A DNA stretch of 64,000 bases from Dendrophyllia cribrosa. Taxonomy: Eukaryota; Cnidaria; Anthozoa; Scleractinia; Dendrophylliidae. Location of the stretch: assembly GCA_024195265.1 (NCBI GenBank), contig JAJLRJ010000002.1, forward strand, positions 3,527,783 to 3,591,782, in the 5' to 3' direction. Positions 41,111 through 53,200 of the stretch are shown in pieces. Below the pieces are notes generated by a model. It had not been told where the DNA came from. It was given only the letters and a program-made list of their open reading frames with translations, and searched no databases. The position numbers were made by a program, and so were the translations under genes. How positions within the stretch are numbered: the first letter of the stretch is position 1; each line of letters opens with the position of its first letter.

Positions 41111-41193
41111 TAACAAGAAAAGAGATGAACAATTGCTGATAGCGGTCGCATTATCTTTTGAAGTATTCAACACCCAGCAAAAACGTATCTACA

Positions 41194-41230
41194 ATGGCAG
41201 TGAATCCTCAGCCTCAGCAAACTAAAAGCG
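41194..41230 (+). CDS. Gene 2 exon 1: GBP paralogue start
   Basis: It encodes MAVNPQPQQTKS plus one base, followed by the donor GTAAAT. The phase-1 end fits the acceptor at 59800 exactly. The next exon is 18.6 kb away because the Polinton lies in the intron. Upstream sequence may hold the 5' UTR. The choice of ATG rests on the phase match and the sequence continuity. Confidence 0.65.
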
Positions 41231-44200
41231 GTAAATGAATATAGTTAGCGTGCATTTATTAATGATCAAATGCAAATACAAAGTCGAGGAACACACCCGA
41301 TATATATAACATGGTTGTTATGGGGCCGCAGCTCGGCATCAAGGAGGAGTCAGCCTGTCATCAATTATGGACCACTAAACCGGCCCTTTGTTCGTTCAAA
41401 AGAGTTTAGTGTTCCATCAACACTATATATTCGGTTTCACTCCACTCCTAGCTCGATGTATGTTGATCGTCTTCCTGCAACAACGTTGTGTAGGGTTTCA
41501 TAACATGCAAATGGGCCTATTAACATTGTATATTATATGTAAAACAATTTGACAGAAAAAAAGCTCGTTGTAAAGTTGCTGTGAAGTGATTTTCAGATTT
41601 TGTTAGTAGATAGGAAAGAAGGGTTCTGGCACACTCTTCAACCGCCCCTTTTTAGCACAATTTCTAATTCTTTTCACTTTTCTCCTACTTTCATCACTAA
41701 CTCTGAATTTGCATGCGATCGCATGAAAATTGTTCCAAATTTACATATCCCGACTCATAAAAATTAACAAAATCATCAAAAAAAAGCTGCTAAATTTTCA
41801 GCATTTTACAAATTCTCTGCAAAAAATCATCGTACAATTATTTAAAAATCAACAAAATCCATCTTGTTCACCAAAAAATTCTCATAAAATCAAACAGATA
41901 CATTCGTTAATGAAAAATTCTCATAAAATCAAACAAATCCATCAGTTCCCCTAAAATCCCACAAAATTCATCAGAAATGAATTTTGTTTGAAAAACAGCG
42001 GTTGAAGAGTTTGCCAGAACCCTTCTTTCCTATCTACTAAGGTAGGGAATAAAGAAAGAAAGATAAAATTTATCCCCAGAAAACTTTATGGGAATAAAAA
42101 AATTTATCCCCAGAAAATTTGGGAATCAAATCAATTTTATTTCTTTCTTTCCAAATCAAAACTTTTATTGGAAAGAAAGAAATAAAATTGAATTTGTTTT
42201 TTTATTTTTTTCTTTCCAATAAAAGTTTTGATTTGGAAAAGATTTTTCTCCAAATTAATTTCATTTAGGGGAAGATCTCCTTTCAAAATAAATTTCATTT
42301 TTTTTTTTTTCTAACTAAAATCCATTTTTTCATGAAGTTTTATGTTGAAGATAGGCTTATCTCTCTTTTTCCCCTCTGTTTATTTCCTATAATTTAGTCA
42401 ACTCTTTTCAGGAAATAAATATATAAAATCATATTTTATTTTTTTATTTCATTTTTATATTTAACTAAAATGGCGAAACAAACAGACAAACATTTTACAA
42501 TTTCAGATGGAAAAAAAACCAAAACATTCACCTCTATCAATTCTGCTGCTAAAGAATTTAACATTTCAAATTGTGCAATCACCAATGCTTTGAAAAAAGG
42601 AAACACATCTATCACCAGAAGATCGGATAAGAAAAAATTCTTTCTCGGAGAACCAAAACCAAAATCAAAACAATCAGATACAGAATTTTCTTCACTTCCA
42701 ATGGATGAGGAATGGTTTGATAAATTCAAGATAGTAGTTCCAAACATGGATGAGTTTGGTAAAGGGATTGTTAATATATTATTTATGGATGAGGACATCG
42801 CATTTGATTGGAAAAAAAGAGAAATTCTATATAATGAGGAAACTGTTTCATTTTTCAAGATTATCTCCGTTATCTGTAAAGTAGCATTTCCGATTAACAG
42901 AGATTATTGTTTGGAAGAACAGAATAAAAAATTATCTGTTGGGGAAAAAAATGCAATTGACTTGAAACGATTGAATTTCATTTCCAAAATGAGGAAAAAT
43001 GAAAGAACCTTTCAAGTGGATTTGTTCAATAAAATCAAGAAATATAAATGAAATCTATTTCACAGCTGAAAATCAATGACTAATAGCTAAAGTTTCAGGG
43101 AAAAAAACTTTTTCTCCTGAAAAAGTTTTTTATTTCAAATTTGCTTCATCAACCACTTTTTATCCTTTTGGAGGAGAAGAAGACAAAATTCATTTTTCCA
43201 CAAGGAGTGATATCTATTAAACATTTTAATCTTGTAACTCAAAATGGATGATGAAAGCGAGCGAAGCGACCTCACCTGCTCAGAGGATGAATCAATGAGT
43301 GAAGATGAAACCCCAACAACATCTGACGAGGAATTTATTGTCTCTGATTCAGAGATGGAAGAAGCAGAGCAAAATGAAGAAGAGGAAGACATGATAGAAC
43401 TCCTCTTTGAATCATTTATCAATCTCCAAGAGGAATACAAGATTCATAAAAATGAACTCCAAAAACAAAGTGATCTCCTCTGGAAAATCCACCGGGAATT
43501 GAAAGAAAGAGGTGTTATTTCATAAATATGAATGTGAAACATTCATATTCTATCTCAGAGATTTTCCATATCACTCAGTGGAACCCAGGAATTGAATTTA
43601 TCAGGATATCCTTTCCATTTAACCAAGGCTTCCTTTTTCTTCTGATCGAGGTGAATAACATTTTCAATGCGAAATACGCTTTGTGTTGTCCTTTGGAGTT
43701 CTGCTTCATAAAATGATCCAGTTATTTTTTCTCCCAACAGATCGACTAACCTATACGTTACAGGATTTGTGTTTAAAACTTCATCGATAACAAATATCTC
43801 CTCTGTCCAGTTCGGGGTGAAACCTTTATCGAATATCTTTCGTTTGTATTTTGATATTCTAACCCTGTCACCGATCTTGAATTTTGCTGGGTTGTGTTTT
43901 GCATAAATCATATCTCCGAAAAGATTAGCGAAAACCTTTTTCTCATTTTTCCGTTCGCTAGCCTGCGTTGGGGTCATCCGAATGCTTGAATGAAAATGGT
44001 GATTATATTGATCTACTAACTCATCTAGTTTGTCAAAAAACACTGTATTATTGTTAGCAGAAAACATCCGGAAGAGTCGTTCCTTCATAGTCCTATTCCA
44101 ACGTTCAACCACAGATGACTTTTCTTCATTCTCTGTGGTATACAATTTTATCCCATTCTTATTCAGGAGATCCTTCATAGTTCCATTGAAAAATTCACTT

Positions 44201-47200
44201 CCTTTGTCAGTCCAAAGCATCTTCGGTTTTCGCTCCCTGAATATAGATTGGAAAGCATCGGCTACTGTTTGTCCTCGCTTATCTTTCAGAGGGCGAATCC
44301 AACCGAACTTTGAGAAAACATCGATCACCATCAGGAGATATCTTATTCCTTTGTTCCACTTCGAATATTTCCCCATCTCAACCAGATCAGCCGCCCAAAT
44401 GTTGTCAACACCATATGCAATAACTCTTCTCTTTGGAAATCTTCTCCTGATTGGCTGGTGAAGTTCATTTGCTAGATTTTGAGTCCAGCCTTCACTCAAA
44501 ATCTTTTCCCGTTTTTTTGGGCACCCAAACCAAGTTTTTGTTTTACATCAATGGTATTTCTCGCCAAAGCATGACCCCACTGTCTTTCTTTCCAGGGAAT
44601 GGAATCCAAAGCGGCAACCATTTTCCTGTCTGCTTTATTTTTACATTGATGCGGGTTTGATTGTTTTGCGCAAACTGAATAATCCACATCATGCTGCATA
44701 GCAACTGCGTCTGTTTTTCCTGTGGGTTGTTGCCAGATTTCAAGAATCTTTCCAGTATCATCAAATCTGACTTGCTTTTCCAAAGGGTTATACGGGCCAG
44801 TGAAGTTATGTCCGGGAAGAGTGAAACCTTTCTTTGGTTTTGGTAGTTTCCCAATCAAGTTATGAATATCCAATCCTTTTCCATCCAAATCAGCTCGATC
44901 TGTCTTATATTTTCTGTTTGGTCTAATCGCTGTGGATAGTTGATTCAGCATATCGGAAGAGGTTTTGGCAAGAAATGGTTTCATCTTATCTAAAGCAAAA
45001 TCCAATGCTTTTTTCTGAGTGTTCTTATTTCGCAACAATTCACTAGCTCCATAACGACCCATTTCAACTGTTTTTTTCCCGAGCCAGGGAAGAGCATGAG
45101 CAACGCCAGTCAATGCTAATTCACCAAAGCCCCCACCTTGTGAGGGCAGACTCAGTTTCCCGAGGGCTTTGCCTTCACAAATCTTGTCTTTTTGATTCCA
45201 CAGGAAGCGCAATGGCAAAACCACATCTTTCTTCCATTTTTTGCGATCATGATTCCAGATGGCTCAACACATTCAGTTTGTTTTTTCTCCTTCACACAAT
45301 ATGACTTCATTTTCAATCGAAATATTCTTTTATGAATCTTTCATTTTGCATTGTATCAGTCAAACTGAGAGGTTTGAGAATATCATAGAAATCTTTCCCC
45401 TGCGACCATTGATGGAGGAAGAAGAGGCAATAATACCCACAAAGAACACTGTTTATGTTTTGATACTGACTGTTGTTCCAAATCACTGGTTTGGAACTTT
45501 TGAATTCTTTTGGAAATCCCATTCCAAAAGAGTCAAAATACCACGTGAATTTTTTCCCCGGAGCACAACAAACCCAATGAGTTCCTGCATTTTCAAGTGA
45601 ATCAAGATTAATAATACATGGAGTGTGTTTTTGTGGCATGAATTGATCTCTCGCAAAGATGCCTTTGAAATTGGGAATCCTCAGATATTCAATCCACTTC
45701 AACAGATCAATATTTGACAGAGGTTTAATTACAAATTTAGGCCTCACAATATTTCTCCGAGAATTGGGATGTTGTTGAATGGACTGTTCGTCCCCAGCAG
45801 AAGTCCTTTGCCCTTTTTTGATTTTTTTTTCCCCATCCCAACAGGGTTTCGTCTCCAACTTCCAATAAATGGGGGAGGATACGCTCCCAATCTTGGAGCT
45901 CCTTTTCCTTTTGGTCGGCCAACTCTAGGAGCACCTTTCCCAAACAAATTCTTTACCATGTCAAGTGCTAATGGGATTCCAATGGATGCCAACACACTTC
46001 CTAACAATCCACCAGACTGTTTTACAGATGGTTTCATCACCAACTGTCCTCCTGATTGCAGGGCAACCAAAATGTCTTGTTTCTGTTTATTTGTCAACAA
46101 ATGTTTATTGTCAATCAGTTTCTGAATTTTATTTTGGGGGATGAGAAATCCACCCACCTGACCACCACCTTTTCCACTTATTGCTTTGACGACTTGACTT
46201 GCTCCTTCACTCGCTAAACCAGCCAGTGCTGACAACCCAAGTGTTTTACCCAAGGTGGGTATCAATGTTTTAGCCAAAGGAACAATAGCAGAAAATAGAC
46301 TTCCACCTTGTTTCATTACTTTTCTAATTTGTGTTTTTGATATCTTTATCTCAACTCCTTTTCCCAGAGATTTTGCTTTTGTGATTCTTTTAATTTGATT
46401 AGTTGTCAGCATCAGTTCATCGCTTCCACTTGTTTGATTACTACCCAATCTCAGGGTGATTGGAGTGTTTGTTCTGAATGCTCTTCCAAGCTTTTCTTTT
46501 TGTCCTTTAGACAAATTTATTTTATATGGGTGATATGTTGTCATTTTTAATGATAACATATGTTTTCACTCCTCTCAGCTTCGCTTTAAGCAATGACCAG
46601 CTCATTACCAACTTTATTAATCTTAGCTGTTTCCTCATAAAGAACCACTGCATGCACATTGAAGGCTGCAGCTGCATTGGCATTCAGCGTATATCGAAAT
46701 ATCAACTGCTTGGGATCTCTTGTTGGTTTTTCAGCTTGGTAAGACAAATCGAAATAAATGAGACCATAAAGTGATTGAAAGTTAGCCAAATTCAACTGAG
46801 TACCAGTGTTGAAGTCATTTTTCCTCATTGCATAAGCCATGACATCATTGAAGATTCTGACTTTTGATTCCGTGTCATAGTCAGTTTCAGGATAAAACAC
46901 TCCATTTCCATACTCCAATCTGCAAGTTGACAGGGATGAGTCATCATCTGCTTCATTCAGCTTGAAAGTATCCATCAAATATGGAGAGTCTTCTGCAGGG
47001 ATATCATGGGGTGGAGCGGATCTTTTCAGCCAGACAAAAATATGCTTTACATTATCAATGCTCGCTGAAATCTGGAAGAATCCTGATGATGTTGCGGGAG
47101 CTGATTGATCATATGTCTCCCTCAGATACTTCCATTGTGTTTCTTTCAGGAATGAACTGATAAATTTATCATAAAGAGAATCTTTGGGAGTCAGTCTTGG

Positions 47201-50200
47201 CACCCAAAGCAAAAATCTGTTGATGACAACTCTTCCAGCAGCAGCAGCAGCAGCCTTATGAATCAATTCACCATCCTGTTGAAGATTAATTTCGAATTGC
47301 AACTGCATTGGGACCAACATCCTGCCTTCCAGTTCCTCGAAAAAGGAGAAACGATTCAGAGGGATAATGCAATTAACATCTTTAGCACCCCCACCACCAT
47401 TATCTTCAACTGCTTGAGTTTGTAGTCGTCTCGCTTCAAATCCTAAATTCGTATTAGCAGTTGTTCCATCCGTATCCAAATACCAGAAACTGTTCTTTGC
47501 TACTGATCTGCTGAAATCATCTGAGTATTCCAACAGATTTTTAACAAAAGTAACTTTATGTAGATTGTCAGGTTCGTAAACAATCTTCCCTGCAGATCTG
47601 ATTGTTATATGTTTTATCAGGGAATGTGAGCCATTTATGACTGTTATCCTATCAGCAGCAGCATATCCAGCACCATTTGCTAATTTCTGGAGTTGAAATT
47701 GCACTTCAAAATAAGCGTTATGCCAGTCATAAAACGCTGATCTGTCATTGATGGTGAATTTATAACCATTTTTTGTTTGTGCTTGCCCATTTGCTGGGAC
47801 TCTGAGTACATCATCCAACTGGAATCTTACTAATTCATTTCTTTGGAGAAATTCATTCGATCGAAAAGCCATTTTAATAGATTATTTTAAATTCCTTGAC
47901 CACTGATAAGTCTATTCAAGATATCATTTGCACTTTCTCTCTGTGGTTGTTTCGTTGGGAGTGAAGCAGGGAGCGAAGCGACCTTGATTGAAGGGCGTGA
48001 TTGTGGTTTTTTTCCTCGTTTTCCAATCTTCATATTTCCCAGTTTTTTCATGATTAAATCACCTGATTTTTCAACTGCTATTTTACCCAGTTTTTCTCCA
48101 GCGTGAGAAATTCCTGCGTCCAAAGCTTTTTTCGCAAATGGTTTCGCAACTTTCTTGAGAATTCCTTTCATAGCTGGTCCTACCATCTTTTTCAGTGGCT
48201 TGAAAATGGAATCAAAAATGATTCCTGTTCCTTTATGCTTATAAACAAACTTCCCCAGTTTGGGGTGGTAATAACGAGAAAATTCATATGCTTTCATTTT
48301 ATAGTCTTTTTTTTAATATCAACGAAAATGCTGTGTCTGCCCCATTCAGGTTAACAATTCGCCTTCGGCCATCTGTGATATACATCCGAATTGAGCTGAT
48401 CGTGTTTTTATTCACAGGGCAGAATGCTATTTTTATAGGTTCACGCTCAAAACTATATGATGCCTGCAAAACAGATGTGGAAAAGGAATAGATGATATCA
48501 GTCTCTTCCCCATCCACAAGTGAGTCATTTGTCAAATCACAATGAATGTTCAACATATCAGTATCTTGACTGAGATTTGGAACATTAGGACCAACATTAA
48601 CTTTCTCCTTCAGAATCTTTTTATCAAACCCCACAAGATCATGGAAATTCGATTGGGTGAAATCAAGTTGATAATTTTCAGCCAGTGAAACTGTCACTCT
48701 GAAAGTTTCATTGCTGAAAGCAAGATTGATTGGAAAAACATCTTTTTTCCCAGATTCTTTCACCACTGTTGCTTTCCGAATGAAATCATTTATCCCAGAA
48801 TACTCCCAAACTCCAGCAGGAAACGCAATATCAGAAAATGTTTTCCCACCATCAGAGGAAAATCTAATCAGTTGATTTTCATATTGTGGATTGATGTTAT
48901 ACCACGTAAAACTCATATTGATGATTCGTTTCAACCCAACAACATATTGTTCATTCAAATCAAGAATAATTGGACGATTAAATTTTGTTGTGAAATCTGC
49001 AGGTTTGTTTTGTTTGTTCTTAACAGCGTAAGATGACAGGACGATTTCTCTTTCCATTTTATGTTTTGAAATAGGTTTTGTACAGCTTTTCATGCTGAGG
49101 TCTGTTAATCACTGACTCTTTCAGGAGAATATCGAGAATTGCAACTCCTTCATTTCTCACGTTGATGTTAGTGTTCCCAGCAAGGATAGAGCCGATAATG
49201 ACTTCAAGTTTCTGGAGAAGATCTTTAGGATCGTTGAAAAATGAGATGCCACGTCCGTATCGTTTTCGGGCTCCAGAGCCTTCAAATGACTTGAGTTTTT
49301 TTCTATAATAGTTCATATAGTCATTCAATACTTTTCTTTTTTCTTTTATAGCCTGCCATTCTATATCCCTTTCATTTTTAGTTATTCTACCTTCATTGAA
49401 TTTTTTGTTCAGATAACTGTTACGGTTGTTCAGTTGTGCTCTTATATTATGAGCTGGCATTATAATGCTGTTTGCAATTAAATTTTTTTTCTTTTCTACT
49501 GGAACATTTGGCTGAGCTAAGACTTTATCTGTTTTGCTATAATTTGATAAAGCCATCTTATCTAGCATTTCATTAATTTTATCTTCTTCTTCAATAATAT
49601 CTTCTTGAGCTTCTTCCCATCCTTTAAGTTCCTCTTCCTCTTCCTCTTCCTCTTCCTCTTCCTCTTCCTCTTCCTCTTCTTCCACTTCATAATCAGGAAC
49701 AGTTGATTTATATATAGGAGATTCACCTTCTAACTCTTCCAGTACTTCTTCGTATGTTGGTGGTCTTATTGGAATTTGCTTAGCTGTTTGTGATGATACA
49801 ATCTCATCATCATCATACAAACCGCCAACTTCCATCTCTTCAAATGGATTGACTTCGGGATAATAATCAATCTCCGTGAGTTTGGCTTTTCCAACTTTCT
49901 TTTTCTGGGGAAGTGGTCTTAAATTCGATGCAATTACATCATCCAGTTTCGATGTGATGGGTTTGAACATTTTTGCCAGTCCAGTTTGGCTTGTTTCTTC
50001 ACCCAACTTTTTCTGGGTGATGACATCGTGAATAAAGTTGATTTTTTTTCCCAAAGCAGATTTGCTTTTAGCCATTTCATTCCATTTCAATAAACTCATT
50101 TTAAATCCAAAAATATGATATTGAATATGATATTGAATATGATATTGAATATGATGTTGAATATGATATTGAATATGATATTGAATATGATATTGAATAT

Positions 50201-53200
50201 GATATTGAATATGATATTGAATATGATATTGAATATGATATTGAATATGATGTTGAATATGATGTTGAATATAATAAAATGAAGATTCCAAATTATGATT
50301 GTCAGGATCCAATTACAAATTTTCGACAGCTCCATCCTTTCATGCCTGATCAAGCTTTCAGAATGTTGATCTGCGGCCCTTCAGGATCGGGGAAAACAAA
50401 TGTTCTCCTGGATATGATTTTGAGATTGTTGTATTATGATAAAATTTATCTCTATGCGAAAAATCTTAACCAAGCTAAATATCAACATCTTCTGAAAACA
50501 TTTCGCCCAATCAACAAAGAAGCTGGGTATGATGTTGTGGAGGCATCCCCGGATGAAATCATCCCAGTTTCTAAATTGTCAGGGGAGAATCAAAAACTGG
50601 TTGTTTTCGATGATTTTGTTTGCGAAAAGAATCAAAAACCCCTAATTGATTATTTTATCCAAGGCAGGCATAAGAATTGTTCTGTGATTTATCTTTCACA
50701 AAGCTATTTCCAAACACCAAAAGATATCCGCCTGAATTGTTCTCATTTTTGCATCTTTGAATTCCCCAGCAACAATGAAGTTTCCCTACTTTGTAGGGAG
50801 ACACAAGTCAGCAAAGAAGATTATAAGAAAGCAACACATGATCCATTCTCTTTCCTGTATGTGGATAAGCCGAGGAAATTCATTGCTAAAAACTTTGATG
50901 AAAGACTTTAAAATGAGCTATTCAAATGGATTGCTTTCTGAAACAACAAGCACTTCTCGAGGGGGTCGAGATGGAAAAGATGGATTACCAGGAGTTGGTT
51001 TTAAACTAACATCCACAGGGGATTATGATATGTCAAACAGAAAACTAGTCAATGTCGCTGAAGGAACAGCAAATGGTGATGCAGTCACAAAACATCAAGT
51101 TGACACGCTAGACAGAAGTGTGGAAACCAAACTGATTCAATTGAGAGCAGATTCTTTGCAGGTTGATGGATCCTCCCATATGACAGGGGATTTGGACCTC
51201 AGGGGAAAGAAACTGATTCTTCCTGGAGAGATTGACATGGATCGGAAACTGATCACAAATCTGGATACAGATGAAAATCAAGATCTTTCTGCTGTGAACA
51301 TGGTAACGCTGAAAAAATATCACCCAGCTGCACCTGCTCACACGCATGAAGTGACGAAAGACATCGATTTGAAAGGACTGTTTCATGTCACACAATCAAA
51401 ACAGCAGACTTATGAGGATCTTTCCGCAAACTATAACAATCTGATCTCCTATGACGATGCAAAGAATGTTTTTGTCAGCAGAAAAGAAACATTTCCAATG
51501 GAAACAAGCTTGGATATGGGAACGAATTTCATCTTCAACGTGAAAGATCCAACAGCAATCGATCAAGCAGCAAATAAAAAATATGTGGACACGGTAGTCT
51601 CCAGGTTGGCAGCTAATAAACTTTCTTTGTCAGGTGGAACAATGACTGGGGAATTGGATATGGGAGGAAAAAAACTTGTTGGTCTTCCCGATCCAAAAAC
51701 ATCCAATGAAGCAACATCAAAACAATATGTTGACACACAGCTAAATAACAAGACAGTAGCTCTGGCAGAGGAACTGATTAAAACAGAAGCTAACCTTAAA
51801 AAATATGTTAATGAATCGCATATATCTTCAACCTCCCACTTGAAGGATGAATTCCGGTATTTGATGGAGGATGTGGATGAATCCAGAGCTGAACATAATA
51901 TGACAGTGACTGGTTTATCTGATTTTGTAAGTTCTCCTCATCAGATCAATAAAAAAGCTTTCAATTTGAAAATAACAAAAGATGTTTTCAATGAATACTC
52001 TGGGAGACTTGGTTTCAACATGTTAAAACTTCCAGAAGGGGAATATACGATTTGCATTGAATTCTTCCCCGCTTCCATGACGGGTGTGAGCGTTGACGTT
52101 GTTTCAACCAGCTTGAATATCAATCAACAATCAACGAAGAAGTTTTCCAACTATTCTCGATCAATCATTCACATGCATAAATGGCAGATTTCTCCACCGG
52201 AGTTCATTTATCTGGATCTGAAATGGCAAGGAACAGCATCATCAGCTGTTCAAGGCCCAGCAAATCTGATTATTTATGGCGTCAAAGGTTCTCAATCAGA
52301 TGTGCCAAGTTCTGTTTATGATGCTCCTTTCGTTTATGAAAATCAGACGATGACTATGCAAACTGATTTAGATATGAATGGTCATCAACTAATCGGAAAT
52401 AAATCATCTTTTTTCTTGAGTGGGCATCTGGGTCAGCCAGCATTATATATCAAATTTAATGGGGATGATGATGATTTGTTGATTCCCATTGATTGTACCT
52501 TAAAGTCAATTGTTACTTATGCTACGCATCGAGGCTACCCAGGTTATCCACCCATCAGCGTTGAAATTGTAAAAAGAACCTTCACATCACCCAAAGACGG
52601 TAGAACACAAACCATACCGATTAATCTCCCATTAAAGGCATTGGATTCTATTCAGGTCAGGCCCTTCACCACAAACCCTTCCACAGCTTTTAGTTACCGG
52701 GTTTCTTTATTGTTTGAAGTCTAAAAATGAGCATCAAAAGAATTAAATCTTTACGACTAAGCCGTGATCAGCGAAGGCAGAGCATCTTCAATTTCAACCA
52801 CATCTCCCCTGACATAACAGAAGAAAAACTGGAAGAGATCAAGCAACTTTTCCGATTCTATCATAAAAGATTTTGGTGTTTGAAAAGAGCTCACAAACAT
52901 TTCAAGCGAATGAATTTGTTTGTGAATTTAACATCTTCCGCTCTTGTTGCGATTGGAGCGATTGTTGGAGGAGTGACAATGAATCCTGTGATTTTAGGAG
53001 TGATTTCAGGTGCAGGATTGGTTGTTAAAACAGGGAATGAAATGAAGAAATATGGAAACAAAATTGAAATGACAAAGTTCGCTTTCACAACTTACGAGAA
53101 AACTCTGACTTATTTGCGTTTTGCTTTGAGAAGTGGAAAATTCATTCGAAATGAATTCCTTCCAGCAATGGAGGTGGTTGATGGGATTGTGATTGATTTG

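Larger units (their letters stand above)
41605..43180. repeat. Polinton terminal inverted repeat, left
   Basis: Inverted copy of 57811-59385. It includes a complete HTH-like gene (42470-43051). By eye I find about four differences, two near the inner end (for example ACTAATAGC versus ACCAATAGC). The inner boundary lies at GGAGGAGAAGA. Replication by a protein-primed polymerase is expected to start at such termini. Confidence 0.93.

Noticed and set aside
43135..43440. Ser-rich minus-strand ORF opposite the small acidic gene.
   Set aside because: It is the antisense shadow of an acidic coding sequence and lacks the element's start context.
44496..45189. Missing starts of PLA2, integrase and protease as ordinary decay (pseudogenes).
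   Set aside because: The TIRs are almost identical and every other large frame is open, so the copy is young. Three -1 offsets, each with an in-frame slippery heptamer, are unlikely as random decay. Decay or assembly error is not fully excluded, especially for the protease.
50100..50353. Minus-strand frames of repeating His-Ile-Gln or Phe-Asn-Ile upstream of the PPxY gene.
   Set aside because: They are translations of the 12-bp tandem repeat. The gene has a proper AAAATG start at 50099.
50757..50912. N-terminal extension of the fibre gene into the ATPase gene.
   Set aside because: It overlaps the ATPase coding sequence in another frame; the AAAATG at 50913 is the standard start.
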